NCBI RefSeq assembly: GCF_024181725.1 | Contig: NZ_CP028908.1 | Coordinates: 4,763,501-4,827,500, forward strand | Direction of reading: 5' to 3' | DNA length: 64,000 nt | DNA from: Bradyrhizobium sp. WD16 | GTDB taxonomy: Bacteria > Pseudomonadota > Alphaproteobacteria > Rhizobiales > Xanthobacteraceae | In this document: piece after piece, positions 15,972 to 27,841 of the stretch | Layout: each line of letters begins with the position of its first letter | Position numbering within the stretch: position 1 is the first letter of the stretch | Program-made: the position numbers and the translations under genes | Notes under the pieces: model-generated | Told to the model about the DNA's origin: nothing | The model's input: the letters and a program-made list of their open reading frames with translations, nothing else | The model's database searches: none

Positions 15972-17354
15972 TCAGTGCCGGCTCGGCGCGTCGATGACGG
16001 CGGCGCCGAAGCGCTTGATGGCGGCATCGCGCCTGGTGTCGTCGAGGCGCACGGTCATGTGATAGCGGCCGTCCTCGAGGGTCTTTTCCAGAATCTCCGC
16101 ATTGCGATGCAACCAGCTGACACCGGCGCCATCGGCGGCATCGACGGTGAGTTCGAGGGTGGTCCGGGCGGCGGCCAGCCGGTCCTCGATCGCGGTCAGC
16201 AGCGCATCGACGCCCTCCCCGGTTTCCGCCGAGACCAGGAGACAGGTCCGGCCCGGCCGGCGCGCGGCGATCTTGGCGAGGCTCTCCCGCTCTTCGGCGT
16301 CGAAACGGTCGATCTTGTTCCAGACCTCGATGATGCGCTCGCCGGCATTGGGGTCGATGCCGAGCTGCTGCAGGATGTCGTCGACGTCGCGCTGCTGGGC
16401 CTCGGCGTCCTCGTGGGAAATGTCGCGCACATGGAGGATGACGTCGGCCTCGACCACCTCCTCGAGGGTGGCGCGGAACGCCGCCACCAGCATGGTCGGC
16501 AGGTCGGAGATGAAGCCGACGGTGTCCGACAGCATGGCCTTGCCGCCGTGGGGCAGCTGCAGGGCGCGCAGCGTCGGATCTAGGGTGGCGAACAGCATGT
16601 CCGCCGCCTGGACCTCCGAGCGGGTCAGGCGATTGAAGAGTGTCGATTTTCCGGCATTGGTGTAGCCGACCAGCGCGACCACGCGATAGGGCACGCGCTT
16701 GCGGCCCGCACGGTGCAGCCGGCGCGTCGCCTGAACCTTCTTCAGATCGTTTTCCAGGCGGGTGATGCGTTCGCCGATCATGCGGCGGTCGGCCTCGATC
16801 TGGGTCTCGCCGGGACCGCCCATGAAGCCGAAGCCGCCGCGCTGGCGCTCCAGATGGGTCCATGAACGCACCAGGCGGCTGCGCTGGTAATTGAGATGTG
16901 CCAGCTCGACCTGGAGCGAGCCCTCCCTGGTCTTGGCGCGGCGGCCGAAAATCTCGAGGATCAGGCCGGTGCGGTCGAGCACCTTGGTGTTCCATTCCTT
17001 TTCGAGATTGCGCTGCTGGATCGGTGACAGCGCGCAGTCCATCACCACGAGATCGGCCTCGTGGGCGCGCACCAGCCCGACGATTTCCTCGACCTTGCCC
17101 TTGCCGAGATAGGTCGCCGGCCGGATCTGTCCGATCGGCGCCAGCACCGCTTCCGTGACCGTGAGATCGATGGCGCGGGCAAGGCCGACGGCCTCGTCGA
17201 GACGGGCAGCGACGGCGCGCGCCAGCACCGACGCGGAAGCCTCCGCTTCGCCGCGTCGAGCACGCAGATAAGGGCCGATGACAATCACCCGCCCTGTCGG
17301 ATTACCCCTTGCCGATCCTGGTCGATCGGCCCCGTCGTGACGCCGGGGTTCCAA
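15972..17354 (-). CDS. hflX: Ribosome-associated GTPase HflX
   Basis: A 460-residue GTPase that splits or rescues stalled ribosomes in studied bacteria. The N-terminal HflX domain includes [13 protein letters not shown] and [17 protein letters not shown], then a helical linker [20 protein letters not shown] cut by standard spacing. The G domain follows with G1 [10 protein letters not shown]3 DTVGFI, G4 NKID and G5 VSAETGEG. The probable start is TTG at 17354, 11 bases after the hfq stop. It is the last gene of the ntr-hfq-hflX run, an order conserved in alphaproteobacteria. Confidence 0.95.
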   Translation of the reverse strand: MEPRRHDGADRPGSARGNPTGRVIVIGPYLRARRGEAEASASVLARAVAARLDEAVGLARAIDLTVTEAVLAPIGQIRPATYLGKGKVEEIVGLVRAHEADLVVMDCALSPIQQRNLEKEWNTKVLDRTGLILEIFGRRAKTREGSLQVELAHLNYQRSRLVRSWTHLERQRGGFGFMGGPGETQIEADRRMIGERITRLENDLKKVQATRRLHRAGRKRVPYRVVALVGYTNAGKSTLFNRLTRSEVQAADMLFATLDPTLRALQLPHGGKAMLSDTVGFISDLPTMLVAAFRATLEEVVEADVILHVRDISHEDAEAQQRDVDDILQQLGIDPNAGERIIEVWNKIDRFDAEERESLAKIAARRPGRTCLLVSAETGEGVDALLTAIEDRLAAARTTLELTVDAADGAGVSWLHRNAEILEKTLEDGRYHMTVRLDDTRRDAAIKRFGAAVIDAPSRH

Positions 17355-17365
17355 TCAGGTCATTC

Positions 17366-17614
17366 TCAAGATGCTGCATCCTCGCCGCCCTCGAACAACT
17401 GGATCGGGGCGCCGGGCATGATGGTGGAAATAGCGTGCTTGTACACGAGTTGCGAATGGCCGTCGCGACGCAACAACAAGCAGAAGTTGTCGAACCAGGT
17501 CACGATTCCCTGAAGTTTTACCCCGTTCACGAGGAAAATCGTCAGCGGTGTCTTGGTCTTGCGGACGTGGTTGAGAAAAGTATCCTGAAGGTTTTGTGCG
17601 CGGTCGGCCGCCAT
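17366..17614 (-). CDS. hfq: RNA chaperone Hfq
   Basis: An 82-residue Sm-like protein that forms a hexamer and pairs small RNAs with mRNAs. The Sm1 part is [20 protein letters not shown] and [21 protein letters not shown], and Sm2 ends with [13 protein letters not shown], including the YKHA motif for RNA binding. The short C-terminus is usual for alphaproteobacteria. A 265-base gap separates it from ntrX, so it probably has its own promoter. It is close to hflX, with which it is probably co-transcribed. Confidence 0.98.
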   Translation of the reverse strand: MAADRAQNLQDTFLNHVRKTKTPLTIFLVNGVKLQGIVTWFDNFCLLLRRDGHSQLVYKHAISTIMPGAPIQLFEGGEDAAS

Positions 17615-17879
17615 TTTCTTGTCTCGCAGCGATTGTTGGTTCTTCGTTGTCCGCCCGCAGCCCTCCCCCTCGGAGCGCTTGGCCGGGTCCGCCGCATCCG
17701 AGTCCCTTTCGGGTACGACATGCGATTAGAAAGCACCGCTTCCGGTTAAGCAAGGCTGCTCGTTGCCGCTTGGCCGCAGCAATACAGATTTGCCCACTAA
17801 ATTGTGCCCAGAAAAGGGGCAATTGGCCGTAAAGCCGAATCGATCCCCCGGCCCCAACCCGGCGCGGTGGTTCTGACGC

Positions 17880-19247
17880 TCAGCCGACGCCGAGCGCCTT
17901 GAGCTTGCGATGCAGCGCCGAGCGCTCCATGCCGACGAATTCCGCGGTGCGCGAGATGTTGCCCGAGAACCGGCTGATCTGGGCGATCAGATAGTCGCGC
18001 TCGAACACCTCGCGGGCCTCGCGCAACGGCAGCCCCATGATGTGCTCGCCGTTGTTCGAGGTCGGCATGGCCGGAACCATGGAGCCGACGTCCTGCGGCA
18101 GCATGTCGGCGGAAATCGCCGCCTCGGCGTCGCCGCCGGCGAGGATCATCACCCGTTCCACGTTGTTGCGGAGCTGGCGGATGTTGCCGGGCCAGACATG
18201 GGACTGCAGCACGGCCATCGCATCCTCGCCGATCTGGCGCTTGGGCAGACCGGTGGCGGTCGAGATCTGATCCATGAAGTAGGTAATCAGCTCCGGAATG
18301 TCCTCGCGCCGCTCGGACAGCGGCGGCACCCGGATCGGCACCACCGACAGGCGGTGGTAGAGATCCTCGCGGAAACGGCCTTCGGCGATCTCGGTCTCGA
18401 GGTTGCGCGCGGTCGACGAGACGATGCGGACATCGACGCTGACCTTGCTGGTGCCGCCGACCCGCTGGAAGGTCTGGTCGACGAGGACCCGCAGGATCTT
18501 GCTCTGGGTCTCGCGCGGCATGTCGGCGACTTCGTCGATGAACAGCGTGCCGCCATGGGCGTCTTCGAGCGCCCCCGACTTGCGCCTGCCCTCCTCGGTA
18601 TTCTCGATGCCGAACAGCTCGGCCTCCATGCGATCCGGCGTGATCGCGGCGGCGTTGATGACGACGAACGGCCCTTCGGCGCGGGCCGACATCGTATGCA
18701 TGGTTCGCGCCGCGAGCTCCTTGCCGGCGCCCGCGGGGCCGACGATCATGATGCGGCTGTTGGCCTTGGCGGCGCGCTCGATGCTCTGGCGCAGCTGATT
18801 GACGCAGGGCGAATGACCGATCAGCGTCGACGACACCGGCGCGAGCTGCTTGAGTTCGCGGACCTCACGCTTGAGACGTGAATTCTCCAGCGCCCGCGTC
18901 GCCACCAGGATCAGCCGGTCCGCCTTGAACGGTTTCTCGATGAAGTCGTAGGCGCCGCGCTTGATGGCGGCCACCGCAGTCTCGATGTTGCCGTGGCCGG
19001 AGATCATCACCACCGGCAGTTCGGGGTGGTCGCGCTTGATCTGCTCGAGCAGCTGCAGGCCGTCGAGCTTGCTGCCCTGCAGCCAGATGTCGAGAAACAC
19101 CAGGCCCGGCCGCCGGTTGGCGATCTCCTGCAGCGCCTGGTCGCTGTCGCGCGCCGTGCGCGTCACGAAGCCCTCGTCCTCGAGGATACCGGCGACGAGA
19201 TCGCGGATGTCCGCCTCGTCGTCGACAATCAGAATTTCATTGGCCAT
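17880..19247 (-). CDS. ntrX: Response regulator NtrX
   Basis: A 455-residue NtrC-family regulator paired with the NtrY kinase, controlling nitrogen and redox-linked genes in alphaproteobacteria. The receiver has LIVDDEADIRD and phosphorylation Asp in VFLDIWLQGSKLDG, with the insert typical of NtrX. The AAA+ domain has Walker A GPAGAGKE and Walker B GTLFIDEVAD. The GAFTGA loop is absent (ELFGIENTEEGRRKSG instead), so it probably does not activate sigma-54, as noted for other alphaproteobacterial NtrX proteins. The C-terminal Fis-type helix-turn-helix is ISRTAEFVGMERSALHRKL. It starts three bases after the ntrY stop. Confidence 0.95.
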   Translation of the reverse strand: MANEILIVDDEADIRDLVAGILEDEGFVTRTARDSDQALQEIANRRPGLVFLDIWLQGSKLDGLQLLEQIKRDHPELPVVMISGHGNIETAVAAIKRGAYDFIEKPFKADRLILVATRALENSRLKREVRELKQLAPVSSTLIGHSPCVNQLRQSIERAAKANSRIMIVGPAGAGKELAARTMHTMSARAEGPFVVINAAAITPDRMEAELFGIENTEEGRRKSGALEDAHGGTLFIDEVADMPRETQSKILRVLVDQTFQRVGGTSKVSVDVRIVSSTARNLETEIAEGRFREDLYHRLSVVPIRVPPLSERREDIPELITYFMDQISTATGLPKRQIGEDAMAVLQSHVWPGNIRQLRNNVERVMILAGGDAEAAISADMLPQDVGSMVPAMPTSNNGEHIMGLPLREAREVFERDYLIAQISRFSGNISRTAEFVGMERSALHRKLKALGVG

Positions 19248-19250
19248 GGG

Positions 19251-21521
19251 TCATGCCTGCTTCTGTTCCAAAGCCGATTCGGCTTTTGCTTCGGCGGACG
19301 CGGTGCCGGCGGCATGTCCCGAAGCTGCAAACCGCAGTCGCATCCAGGCGCCTCTGGCGCCGGGACGCAGATTCGACGCATCGTTGAGTTCGATGCGCCC
19401 GCCGTGGTCCTCCAATACGCGCCCGACGATGGCAAGACCAAGGCCCGTTCCCTTCTCGCGCGTCGTGACATACGGCTCCAGCAGTCGCGAACGACTTTCT
19501 TTGGGTAGGCCGATTCCGTTGTCGACAACGTCGATGACGACGTCGTCGCCGTCGCGGCCGGCGATGACGTCGATGCGGCCGCGGCCGAGCACGTCCGGCG
19601 GCACCGCGCCGATCGCCTCGGCGGCATTCTTGATGATGTTCTGCAATCCCTGGGAGATCAGCCGGCGGTCGAACCGCGCCGGCATCGGGTCTTCCTTGAT
19701 CTCCGCCTCGATCTCGATGTCCGGATGGCCGACCCGCATCAGGAACACCACCTGGCGCACCGTATCGGCGACATCCTCCGGCTCCATCACCGGCTTCGGC
19801 ATGCGGGCGAAGCGCGAGAATTCGTCGACCATGCGGCGGATGTCGTCGACCTGCCGGACGATGGTGTCGGTGCACTGCTCGAAGATCGGCTTGTCCTCGA
19901 TGATCACCTTGCCGAACTTGCGCCGGATACGCTCGGCCGAGAGCTGGATCGGGGTCAGCGGATTCTTGATCTCGTGGGCGATGCGGCGGGCGACGTCGCC
20001 CCAGGCCGAGGTGCGCTGGGCGGTCACGAGTTCAGTGATGTCGTCGAGGGTGATGATGTAGCTGTCGCGCGAGGCGCTGTTGTGCTCGGCGCTGATCCGC
20101 ACCGACAGGTTCCGCTCGCGGTCGTTGCGGGTAACGGTGATCTCGCCCTGCACCATGCGCTGCGCGCCTTCGCGCGCCGTGGCCATCAGCTCGTTGAGTT
20201 CGGGAATGATTTCCGACAGCGGCCGGCCGAGCGTCTCCGATTCGGAATGGCCGATCAGCTTCTCCGCCGAGCGGTTGAGGATGCCGATCTTGTCGGCCGC
20301 GTCGATACCGATGATGCCGGCGCTCGCCGAGGACAGCACCGCCTCGATGAAGCGCCGACGGCTGTCGATCACCTCGCTGGCGCCGACCAGTTCGTCGCGC
20401 TGGGTGCGCAGCTCCTGGGTCATCTTGTTGAAGGTCTCGCCGAGCCGGGCGAGATCGCCTTCGGACCGGTTGACCGGCACCTGGACGTGCAGGTCGCCGG
20501 TCGAGACCAGGCTCGCGGCGCCCATCAGCCGCCGGATCGGTGCAACCAGCCAGTTGGCGAAATTCAGTCCGATCAGCACCGCGGACATCAGCACCGTCAG
20601 CGCAATCACCGTGAACATCAGGGCGAAGGCCACCTGGATGCCGAGGCGCTTGGCCTCGAGCGCCGAATAGATCGCGACGCTCTCCTGGGTCTGGCGCAAC
20701 TGGGCCACCACCCGCGGATCGAGCAGGCGCGCCACATAGAGGAAGGTGTCGGTGAAGGCGCGCAGACGGATCACCGCCGCGACGTAATTGCCCTCGACGA
20801 ACACCGCGATCTGCGGCTCGTCGTCGCCGACGTTCTGCAGGAATTCCGGGGCCGGCGTGGTGAAGTTCTGGACGATGCCGGTCTGGGCCGTCTCCAGCAC
20901 GTTGCGGTCCTTGTCGATCAGCATGGCGCCCGGCAGGTTGCGCGCCGCCGCGTCCGAGGTGAGAAGTTCGCGGAACGAGGCCCGGTCCTGATCGAACAGC
21001 GGCCGCGCCCGCGCGATGTCGCTGGCCATGCCGATGATGTCGCCGCGGATAAGCTGACCGTGTTCGTGCAGATAGGCGTTGGCGACGATCAGCGAATTCT
21101 CGATGACCGCCCGGGTACGGACCGAGAACAGGCGGTCGAGGCCGCGGTCGATGGTGACGTTGGCGACGATCGACACCAGCACGGCCGGCAGCACGGCGAT
21201 GAACGAGAACAGCGCGACGATCTGGACATGCAGCCGGGCGGCGGCGCGGCCGCGCCGGCGGGCCTGGATCACCTTCCAGATTTCCCGGACGATGATCGCG
21301 ACCAGCATCAGGATGGTGCCGGTGTTGATGGCCAGGAAGGTGGTGACGACGCGGTCGGTGGCCCGGATCGGGGTCAGTTCGGTGAGGACCACGAAGGTCA
21401 GGAAGGCCGACAGCAGGGCGAGGCCGACGGCCAACGGCACCAGCAGCCGGCGCAGCGACCAGCCACGCGGCTCTCCAAACGAGTGATCGAAGGTGGCTGC
21501 CGACGTTTCTGCCGTAGTCAT
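19251..21521 (-). CDS. ntrY: Membrane histidine kinase NtrY
   Basis: A 756-residue sensor kinase. Several membrane segments lie in the first ~330 residues (LLVPLAVGLALLSAFLTFVV, then two more helices by about 110) with a periplasmic sensing region. After a further helix around 300 come a HAMP domain, a PAS domain (FIEAVLSSASAGIIGIDAAD), the HisKA box [13 protein letters not shown] and an ATPase domain with NIIKNAAEAIG, DNGIGLP and GTGLGLAI. It phosphorylates NtrX, whose gene follows directly. The 186-base gap to ntrC contains two hairpins, suggesting partly separate transcription. Confidence 0.95.
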   Translation of the reverse strand: MTTAETSAATFDHSFGEPRGWSLRRLLVPLAVGLALLSAFLTFVVLTELTPIRATDRVVTTFLAINTGTILMLVAIIVREIWKVIQARRRGRAAARLHVQIVALFSFIAVLPAVLVSIVANVTIDRGLDRLFSVRTRAVIENSLIVANAYLHEHGQLIRGDIIGMASDIARARPLFDQDRASFRELLTSDAAARNLPGAMLIDKDRNVLETAQTGIVQNFTTPAPEFLQNVGDDEPQIAVFVEGNYVAAVIRLRAFTDTFLYVARLLDPRVVAQLRQTQESVAIYSALEAKRLGIQVAFALMFTVIALTVLMSAVLIGLNFANWLVAPIRRLMGAASLVSTGDLHVQVPVNRSEGDLARLGETFNKMTQELRTQRDELVGASEVIDSRRRFIEAVLSSASAGIIGIDAADKIGILNRSAEKLIGHSESETLGRPLSEIIPELNELMATAREGAQRMVQGEITVTRNDRERNLSVRISAEHNSASRDSYIITLDDITELVTAQRTSAWGDVARRIAHEIKNPLTPIQLSAERIRRKFGKVIIEDKPIFEQCTDTIVRQVDDIRRMVDEFSRFARMPKPVMEPEDVADTVRQVVFLMRVGHPDIEIEAEIKEDPMPARFDRRLISQGLQNIIKNAAEAIGAVPPDVLGRGRIDVIAGRDGDDVVIDVVDNGIGLPKESRSRLLEPYVTTREKGTGLGLAIVGRVLEDHGGRIELNDASNLRPGARGAWMRLRFAASGHAAGTASAEAKAESALEQKQA

Positions 21522-21642
21522 TCCAAAAGACGGTCGCCGAGGCGCTGGGGAAAGTTCAGTCGGAGCGTCGGAACAGGCTCAACTGATGCAAAGCTACAAC
21601 AATGTGTTGCCGAATTGCGACAATTCCACGGCGCGGCGGGCC

Positions 21643-21697
21643 AGAAAAGGCCCCGCCCGGCTTTTGTCCGATTTATCCCGGGATTTTTTCCCGGGAT
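21643..21697 (-). terminator. Two hairpins between ntrC and ntrY
   Basis: Just after the ntrC stop, in the direction of transcription, are two inverted repeats. The first is atcccggga (21675-21683) with tcccgggat (21689-21697) and a five-T loop. The second, 21643-21667, reads on the minus strand as AAAAGCC...GGCCTTTTCT, ending in a T-rich tract as in a factor-independent terminator. They could limit read-through from ntrBC into ntrYX. Confidence 0.5.
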
Positions 21698-21707
21698 CCT
21701 TCGTCTC

Positions 21708-23150
<1,443 letters not shown>

Positions 23151-23159
23151 CTTCGAATC

Positions 23160-24338
23160 TCATCCTGCACGATGGTTGGACGACGCCGACGGTCCCGATC
23201 CGCCATTGCCGTTGTTGTTGTGAGCCTGGATATTGGCTTCGTTGTACATGGGCAGCAGCACGCGGAAGATCGTCCGCCGCGGCACCGACTCGCATTCGAT
23301 GATCCCGCCGTGATCGCCGACGATCTTGGCGACCAGCGCCAGCCCGAGGCCGCTGCCGGTCGGCTTGGTGGTGACGAAGGGATCGAACAGGTTGGGCATC
23401 AGGTCTTCGGGCACGCCGGGACCGTTGTCCTTGACGCAGAATTCCAGCGGCAGCGACACCCGCGATTTCTTGCCGGGCACCGACAGCCGCACGCCGGGCC
23501 GGAACGCGGTGGTGAGCTGGATCTCCGCGTCGCTGCCGAGGTCCGCCACGGCTTCAGCTGCGTTCTTGACGAGGTTGAGGAAGACCTGGATGAGCTGGTC
23601 CTGGTTGGCGAGCACCGGCGGCAGCGACGGATCGTAGTCCTCGACGAACTTGATCTCGCGGGCGAAGCCGGACTGGGCCAGGCGTTTGACGTGATCGAGA
23701 ACCGAATGGATGTTCACCGGGCCGCGCGGCACCGGCCGCTCGTCGCCGAACACTTCCATGCGATCGACCAGGGTGACGATGCGGTCCGCCTCGTCGCAGA
23801 TCAGCCGCGTCAAGGTGCGGTCCTCGGGCGATGCCGCCTGCTCGAGCAGCTGCGCTGCGCCGCGAATTCCCGACAGCGGATTCTTGATCTCGTGGGCCAG
23901 CATCGCGGCGAGCGCGATCACCGAGCGCGCTGCGCTGCGGTGGGTCAGCTGGCGGTCCATCTTGTCGGCGATGGTGCGCTCCTGCAGCATCACCACGATA
24001 TGGCCCGGCCGCTCGGTCACCGGCGCCACATGCAGGTCGACCTGCCGCACGCCGCCCATCCGCGGGGTGCCGAGATCAACCTTGTATTCGTTGACCGCGG
24101 CGTTGTTCTGGCGGACCTGGTCGATCAGCGCCAGGAGCGGACTGCCGAACGGCACGAGATCCTTCAGCGACTGGCGCTGCAGCAGCTGGATCGAAGTCTC
24201 GAAGAAGGATTCGACAGCCATATTGGCTTCGACGATCTTGCCGTCCGGCCCGACGAGCATCACCGGGTTGGGCAGCGCGTTGAGGATCGCCTCGCTGTCG
24301 CTGTTCAGCGCGACGCGGTTTTCTGCAGCCATGGTCAT
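23160..24338 (-). CDS. ntrB: Nitrogen sensor kinase NtrB
   Basis: A 392-residue cytoplasmic kinase/phosphatase that controls NtrC under PII protein signals. A PAS domain ([21 protein letters not shown]) precedes the HisKA motif [13 protein letters not shown] and an ATPase domain with [17 protein letters not shown] and GSGLGLALV. The start is placed at ATG 24338, which overlaps the dusB stop by ATGA and has GGAG nine bases upstream; a frame from 24353 is possible but less well supported. The C-terminal tail ([14 protein letters not shown]) is low complexity. Confidence 0.95.
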   Translation of the reverse strand: MTMAAENRVALNSDSEAILNALPNPVMLVGPDGKIVEANMAVESFFETSIQLLQRQSLKDLVPFGSPLLALIDQVRQNNAAVNEYKVDLGTPRMGGVRQVDLHVAPVTERPGHIVVMLQERTIADKMDRQLTHRSAARSVIALAAMLAHEIKNPLSGIRGAAQLLEQAASPEDRTLTRLICDEADRIVTLVDRMEVFGDERPVPRGPVNIHSVLDHVKRLAQSGFAREIKFVEDYDPSLPPVLANQDQLIQVFLNLVKNAAEAVADLGSDAEIQLTTAFRPGVRLSVPGKKSRVSLPLEFCVKDNGPGVPEDLMPNLFDPFVTTKPTGSGLGLALVAKIVGDHGGIIECESVPRRTIFRVLLPMYNEANIQAHNNNGNGGSGPSASSNHRAG

Positions 24339-25396
24339 GCGGCGGATCTCCATGCGAAATCATCGAACGCGGCATCGAGAGCGCGGTGCACGAAGCCGCT
24401 GTCCTCGGCGGTCAGGATCTTGCCGCGCCAGTGGGCCAGCCGCTCGGCGGGCGCCGCGCAACTGCGCGCCGCGACGTCGAGCGCCCAGCCCAGATGCTTG
24501 CGGGCGTGGCGCAGCCCGACTCTGACGCCGTAGTGGGCCAGCACTTCGTCATAGAGGCGTCGCAACAGCGCGAGTTGCGTCACGAGCGGCGGCACCGCCT
24601 CGACGTTGCCGGTGTGCAGGCGCCGTGCAATCTGACCGGGCAGCCAGGGCTGGCCCTGGGCGCCGCGGCCGATCATCACCGCATCGGCGCCGGACAGCTC
24701 CAGTGCGGCGAGCGCGCGTTCGAACGAGGTGATGTCGCCATTGACGACCAGCGGCAGGCGCGTCGCCTCGCGGACCCGGCGCACTGCCGACCAGTCCGCC
24801 TCGCCCTTGTAGAACTGACAGCGGGTGCGGCCGTGCACGGTGATCATGCGGATGCCGGCAGCCTCGGCGCGACGGGCGAGTTCGGGCGCATTGAGACTGC
24901 GCTCGTCCCAGCCCAGACGCATTTTCAGGGTCACCGGCACGCGAACGGCGGACACCGTGGCCTCGATCAGTCCGAGGGCGTGATCGAGGTCGCGCATCAG
25001 GGCCGAACCGGACTGTCCGCCGGTCACGTGCCGCGCCGGGCATCCCATATTGATGTCGATGATGTCGGCGCCGGCCTCTTCGGCAATCCGGGCGCCTTCG
25101 GCCATCCAGCGGGACTCACAGCCGGCGAGCTGGACCACATGGGGACCGACCCCGGTGGCCTCGCTGCGCAGCCGCGAGCGACGCAACCCCTGGGCGAGAT
25201 CTTCGCTGGCCGTCATTTCGGAGACGACGAGTCCGGCGCCCAATTCCGCGGCGAGCCGGCGCACCGGTGCGTCGGTGATGCCCGACATGGGGGCGAGCAG
25301 CACCCTGTTGGGGAGGCTGACTCCGCCGATCGAGAAAGGCGTGCTCGCAAACGATTCGCACGTCGGGCTGGCGGTGGCTGCCAAAACTCTTCTCAT
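24335..25396 (-). CDS. dusB: tRNA-dihydrouridine synthase DusB (NifR3)
   Basis: A 353-residue FMN-dependent enzyme that reduces uridine to dihydrouridine in the tRNA D-loop. The TIM-barrel start is [20 protein letters not shown]. The active-site region [17 protein letters not shown] contains the catalytic Cys, [11 protein letters not shown] and [16 protein letters not shown] follow, and NGDITS and [11 protein letters not shown] bind FMN. It is the first gene of the dusB-ntrB-ntrC run, the classical NifR3 position. A 251-base divergent gap separates it from ispDF. Confidence 0.96.
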   Translation of the reverse strand: MRRVLAATASPTCESFASTPFSIGGVSLPNRVLLAPMSGITDAPVRRLAAELGAGLVVSEMTASEDLAQGLRRSRLRSEATGVGPHVVQLAGCESRWMAEGARIAEEAGADIIDINMGCPARHVTGGQSGSALMRDLDHALGLIEATVSAVRVPVTLKMRLGWDERSLNAPELARRAEAAGIRMITVHGRTRCQFYKGEADWSAVRRVREATRLPLVVNGDITSFERALAALELSGADAVMIGRGAQGQPWLPGQIARRLHTGNVEAVPPLVTQLALLRRLYDEVLAHYGVRVGLRHARKHLGWALDVAARSCAAPAERLAHWRGKILTAEDSGFVHRALDAAFDDFAWRSAA

Positions 25397-25647
25397 TGCC
25401 TATAAGCGCCGCGTCATTGCGGCCTCTGTCGCATATCTTTTATGCATCTGCGCGACATGCCTACAGTTTAGACAATTGGCGGCGACTTTCAAGTGCGCTG
25501 CAGCAAATTGCGTGGGCTTTACGCACAGTCACGGATTCGTGCGGAATCTCCCGTCGGCCGTGCTATGGGGCTTTGCGTCGAGCGCCCTTGGGCCCGTCCA
25601 CGGCCCCCTCGCCTGCCCCGCCTTCTTTAAGAATTTCGAGCAATCTC

Positions 25648-26829
25648 ATGAGCCTAGCCCCGAAAGCCGCCGTCATCATCGTTGCCGCCGGACGCGGCCT
25701 GCGGGCCGGTGCGGGTGGGCCGAAGCAGTACCGGACGATCGGTGGGCGCACCGTGATTGCCCGGGCCATGGCGCCGTTTTGCAACCATGCGGAAATTGCA
25801 TTGGTCCAGCCCGTGCTCAATCCCGACGATTCCGGGATTTTCGAGGAGGCGGTGCGAGGACTTCGCCACCTTCCCCCGGTGAGCGGCGGCGCCACCCGCC
25901 AGGGCTCCGTGCGCGCCGGGCTCGAAGCGCTTGCGGCCGATCCCCCCGACATTGTTCTGATCCACGACGCGGCGCGCGCCTTCGTCACGCCTGCGGTGAT
26001 TTCCCGCGCTGTCGCCGCAGCGGCCCGGACCGGCGCCGCGATCCCGGTGGTTGCGGTGACCGATACCATCAAGCACGTCACGACGATTGGCGATGTCGAT
26101 GCGACGCCCGATCGCGCGCAGCTGCGAATCGCCCAGACGCCGCAGGCGTTCCACTTCGAGACGATCCTCGATGCGCATCGCCGCGCGGCGCGCGAGGGCC
26201 GCGACGATTTCACCGATGATGCGGCGATTGCCGAATGGGCGGGATTGACGGTGGCGACCTTTGAAGGCGATCTTGCGAACATGAAGCTCACCACACCGGA
26301 AGATTTCGCGCGCGAGGAGGCCCGTCTCGTTGCTGCGCTCAGTGACATCCGCACCGGCACCGGGTTCGACGTTCACGCCTTCGGCGACGGTGATCACCTG
26401 ATGCTGTGCGGCGTGCGCGTGCCCTATGGCCGCGGCTTTCTCGCCCATTCCGACGGCGACGTCGGGCTGCATGCGCTGGTCGATGCCGTTCTCGGGGCGC
26501 TGGCTGACGGCGATATCGGTTCGCATTTCCCGCCGAGCGATCCGAAGTGGAAGGGGGCGGCGTCCGATCAGTTTCTCATCCACGCCATGGAGCGCGTCGC
26601 CGCCCGCGGCGGTCGCGTCGCCCATCTCGAGGTGACGCTGATCTGCGAAACTCCGAAGATCGGTCCGCTGCGCGAGACGATGCGCGCCCGCATCGCCGAA
26701 ATCACCGGACTGCCGCTGTCGCGCGTCGCCGTGAAGGCGACCACCACGGAACGGCTCGGGTTCACCGGTCGTCAGGAAGGCATCGCCGCGACGGCGAGCG
26801 CCACCATTCGCCTACCCTGGTCCGAATAG
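25648..26829 (+). CDS. ispDF: Bifunctional IspD/IspF (MEP isoprenoid pathway)
   Basis: A 393-residue fusion protein. Residues 1-225 are IspD, the MEP cytidylyltransferase, with the nucleotide-binding [20 protein letters not shown] and [11 protein letters not shown]. Residues ~230-393 are IspF, the MEcPP synthase, with metal ligands in GTGFDVHAF and [15 protein letters not shown] and the end CETPKIGPL. The fusion is typical of alphaproteobacteria and carries out two non-consecutive steps of isoprenoid synthesis. The start is at ATG 25648 just before [14 protein letters not shown]; the upstream open frame lacks family similarity. Confidence 0.96.
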   Translation: MSLAPKAAVIIVAAGRGLRAGAGGPKQYRTIGGRTVIARAMAPFCNHAEIALVQPVLNPDDSGIFEEAVRGLRHLPPVSGGATRQGSVRAGLEALAADPPDIVLIHDAARAFVTPAVISRAVAAAARTGAAIPVVAVTDTIKHVTTIGDVDATPDRAQLRIAQTPQAFHFETILDAHRRAAREGRDDFTDDAAIAEWAGLTVATFEGDLANMKLTTPEDFAREEARLVAALSDIRTGTGFDVHAFGDGDHLMLCGVRVPYGRGFLAHSDGDVGLHALVDAVLGALADGDIGSHFPPSDPKWKGAASDQFLIHAMERVAARGGRVAHLEVTLICETPKIGPLRETMRARIAEITGLPLSRVAVKATTTERLGFTGRQEGIAATASATIRLPWSE

Positions 26830-26861
26830 GCGCAGCGAGTCGAGAGCCAGAGGCCATTGTC

Positions 26862-27467
26862 ATGACCACCAGCAGCGACCCCCGCGCCCTCGCCCGCTTG
26901 CTGCTCGATCTGTGCCGCATGCGCAAGCTGACGATCGCGACGGCGGAATCCTGCACCGGTGGCCTGGTGGCCGGCGCCCTGACCGACATCCCGGGCTCTT
27001 CCGATGTCGTCGACCGCGGTTTCATCACCTATTCCAACGACGCCAAGCGGGCGATGCTCGGCGTCAATGCCTCGACACTGGAGAATTTCGGCGCGGTGAG
27101 CCGCGAGACCGCCATGGCCATGGCGGTCGGTGCCCTGGAGAGCGCCGACGTCGACCTCGCGGTGGCGATCACCGGCATCGCCGGTCCCGGCGGCGCGACG
27201 CCCGGCAAGCCGGTCGGCCTCGTCCATTTCGCCGCGGCGGCGCGTGACGGCCGGATCGTGGATCGTGAGAAGCGCTTCGGCGCGGTCGGCCGGACGGAGG
27301 TCCGCCGGCTGGCGGTGATCGAGGCGCTGCGCCTGTTGACGGAACTGGCCCGGGGACCCAAGCCGGCGGTCAAGCGCCCGCGCGCGACCGCCCATAGATC
27401 TCGTCCGCGCGCCGCTCGAAAGCCGCGGCAAAGCGCTGGAACGCGGCGTCGAACATCGCGCCCATGA
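26862..27467 (+). CDS. CinA C-terminal domain protein (nicotinamide-nucleotide amidase type)
   Basis: A 201-residue protein. It has the CinA C-terminal domain, with ATAESCTGGLVAGALTDIPGSS (cut here by residue limits as two motifs: TAESCTGG and TDIPGSS), then ITYSNDAKRAMLGV and the AITGIAGPGGATPGKPVG loop. Such proteins deamidate NMN to nicotinic acid mononucleotide (PncC activity) in NAD recycling. The conserved fold ends near residue 165, and a basic tail of about 35 residues (KRPRATAHRSRPRAARK) runs 98 bases over the end of the convergent COQ10-like gene. It lies 30 bases after ispDF. Confidence 0.88.
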   Translation: MTTSSDPRALARLLLDLCRMRKLTIATAESCTGGLVAGALTDIPGSSDVVDRGFITYSNDAKRAMLGVNASTLENFGAVSRETAMAMAVGALESADVDLAVAITGIAGPGGATPGKPVGLVHFAAAARDGRIVDREKRFGAVGRTEVRRLAVIEALRLLTELARGPKPAVKRPRATAHRSRPRAARKPRQSAGTRRRTSRP

Positions 27468-27837
27468 GCATCGCCAGCATGCGGCTCTTGAACTCGTAGG
27501 CGATGAAGAAATTCACCGTGCAGGCGCCCTCGCCCTGAGGCTCGAAGCTCCAGCGGTTCTCCAGCCGGCTGAACGGGCCCTGCAGATACTCCACCAGGAC
27601 TTGCAGGTTCGGCCGGTCGAGGGTCACCCGGCTGGTGAAGCGCTCGCGCACCAGCTTGAACGACACGGTCATGTCGGCGATCACGACTTCGGTGCCGTCA
27701 GGTCCCGCGCTGCGGCTGCGGACCTTGAGCGTCTCGCACAACGGCACGAATTGCGGGTATCGCTCGACATCGGCGACGAGATCGAACATCTGCGCGGCGG
27801 TGTGGGCGACGCGGCGGCGGTTGGAGAATTTCGGCAT
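27370..27837 (-). CDS. COQ10/RatA-like START-domain protein
   Basis: A 155-residue polyketide-cyclase/START-fold protein. It begins MPKFSNRRRVAHTAAQMFDLVADVERYPQFVPLC and has the long C-terminal helix FDAAFQRFAAAFERRADEIYG. The family includes mitochondrial COQ10, a ubiquinone-binding protein, and E. coli RatA, described as a toxin acting on ribosomes. In alphaproteobacteria next to lipA the ubiquinone role is more likely, but this is inference. It starts four bases after the lipA stop, so they are co-transcribed. It converges on and overlaps the CinA-like gene. Confidence 0.85.
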   Translation of the reverse strand: MPKFSNRRRVAHTAAQMFDLVADVERYPQFVPLCETLKVRSRSAGPDGTEVVIADMTVSFKLVRERFTSRVTLDRPNLQVLVEYLQGPFSRLENRWSFEPQGEGACTVNFFIAYEFKSRMLAMLMGAMFDAAFQRFAAAFERRADEIYGRSRAGA

Positions 27838-27841
27838 GTGT

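Noticed and set aside
25509..25525. Palindrome tgcgt-N7-acgca before dusB as an NtrC site
   Set aside because: Only five bases per arm and poor fit to the NtrC consensus; no sigma-54 promoter was found beside it.
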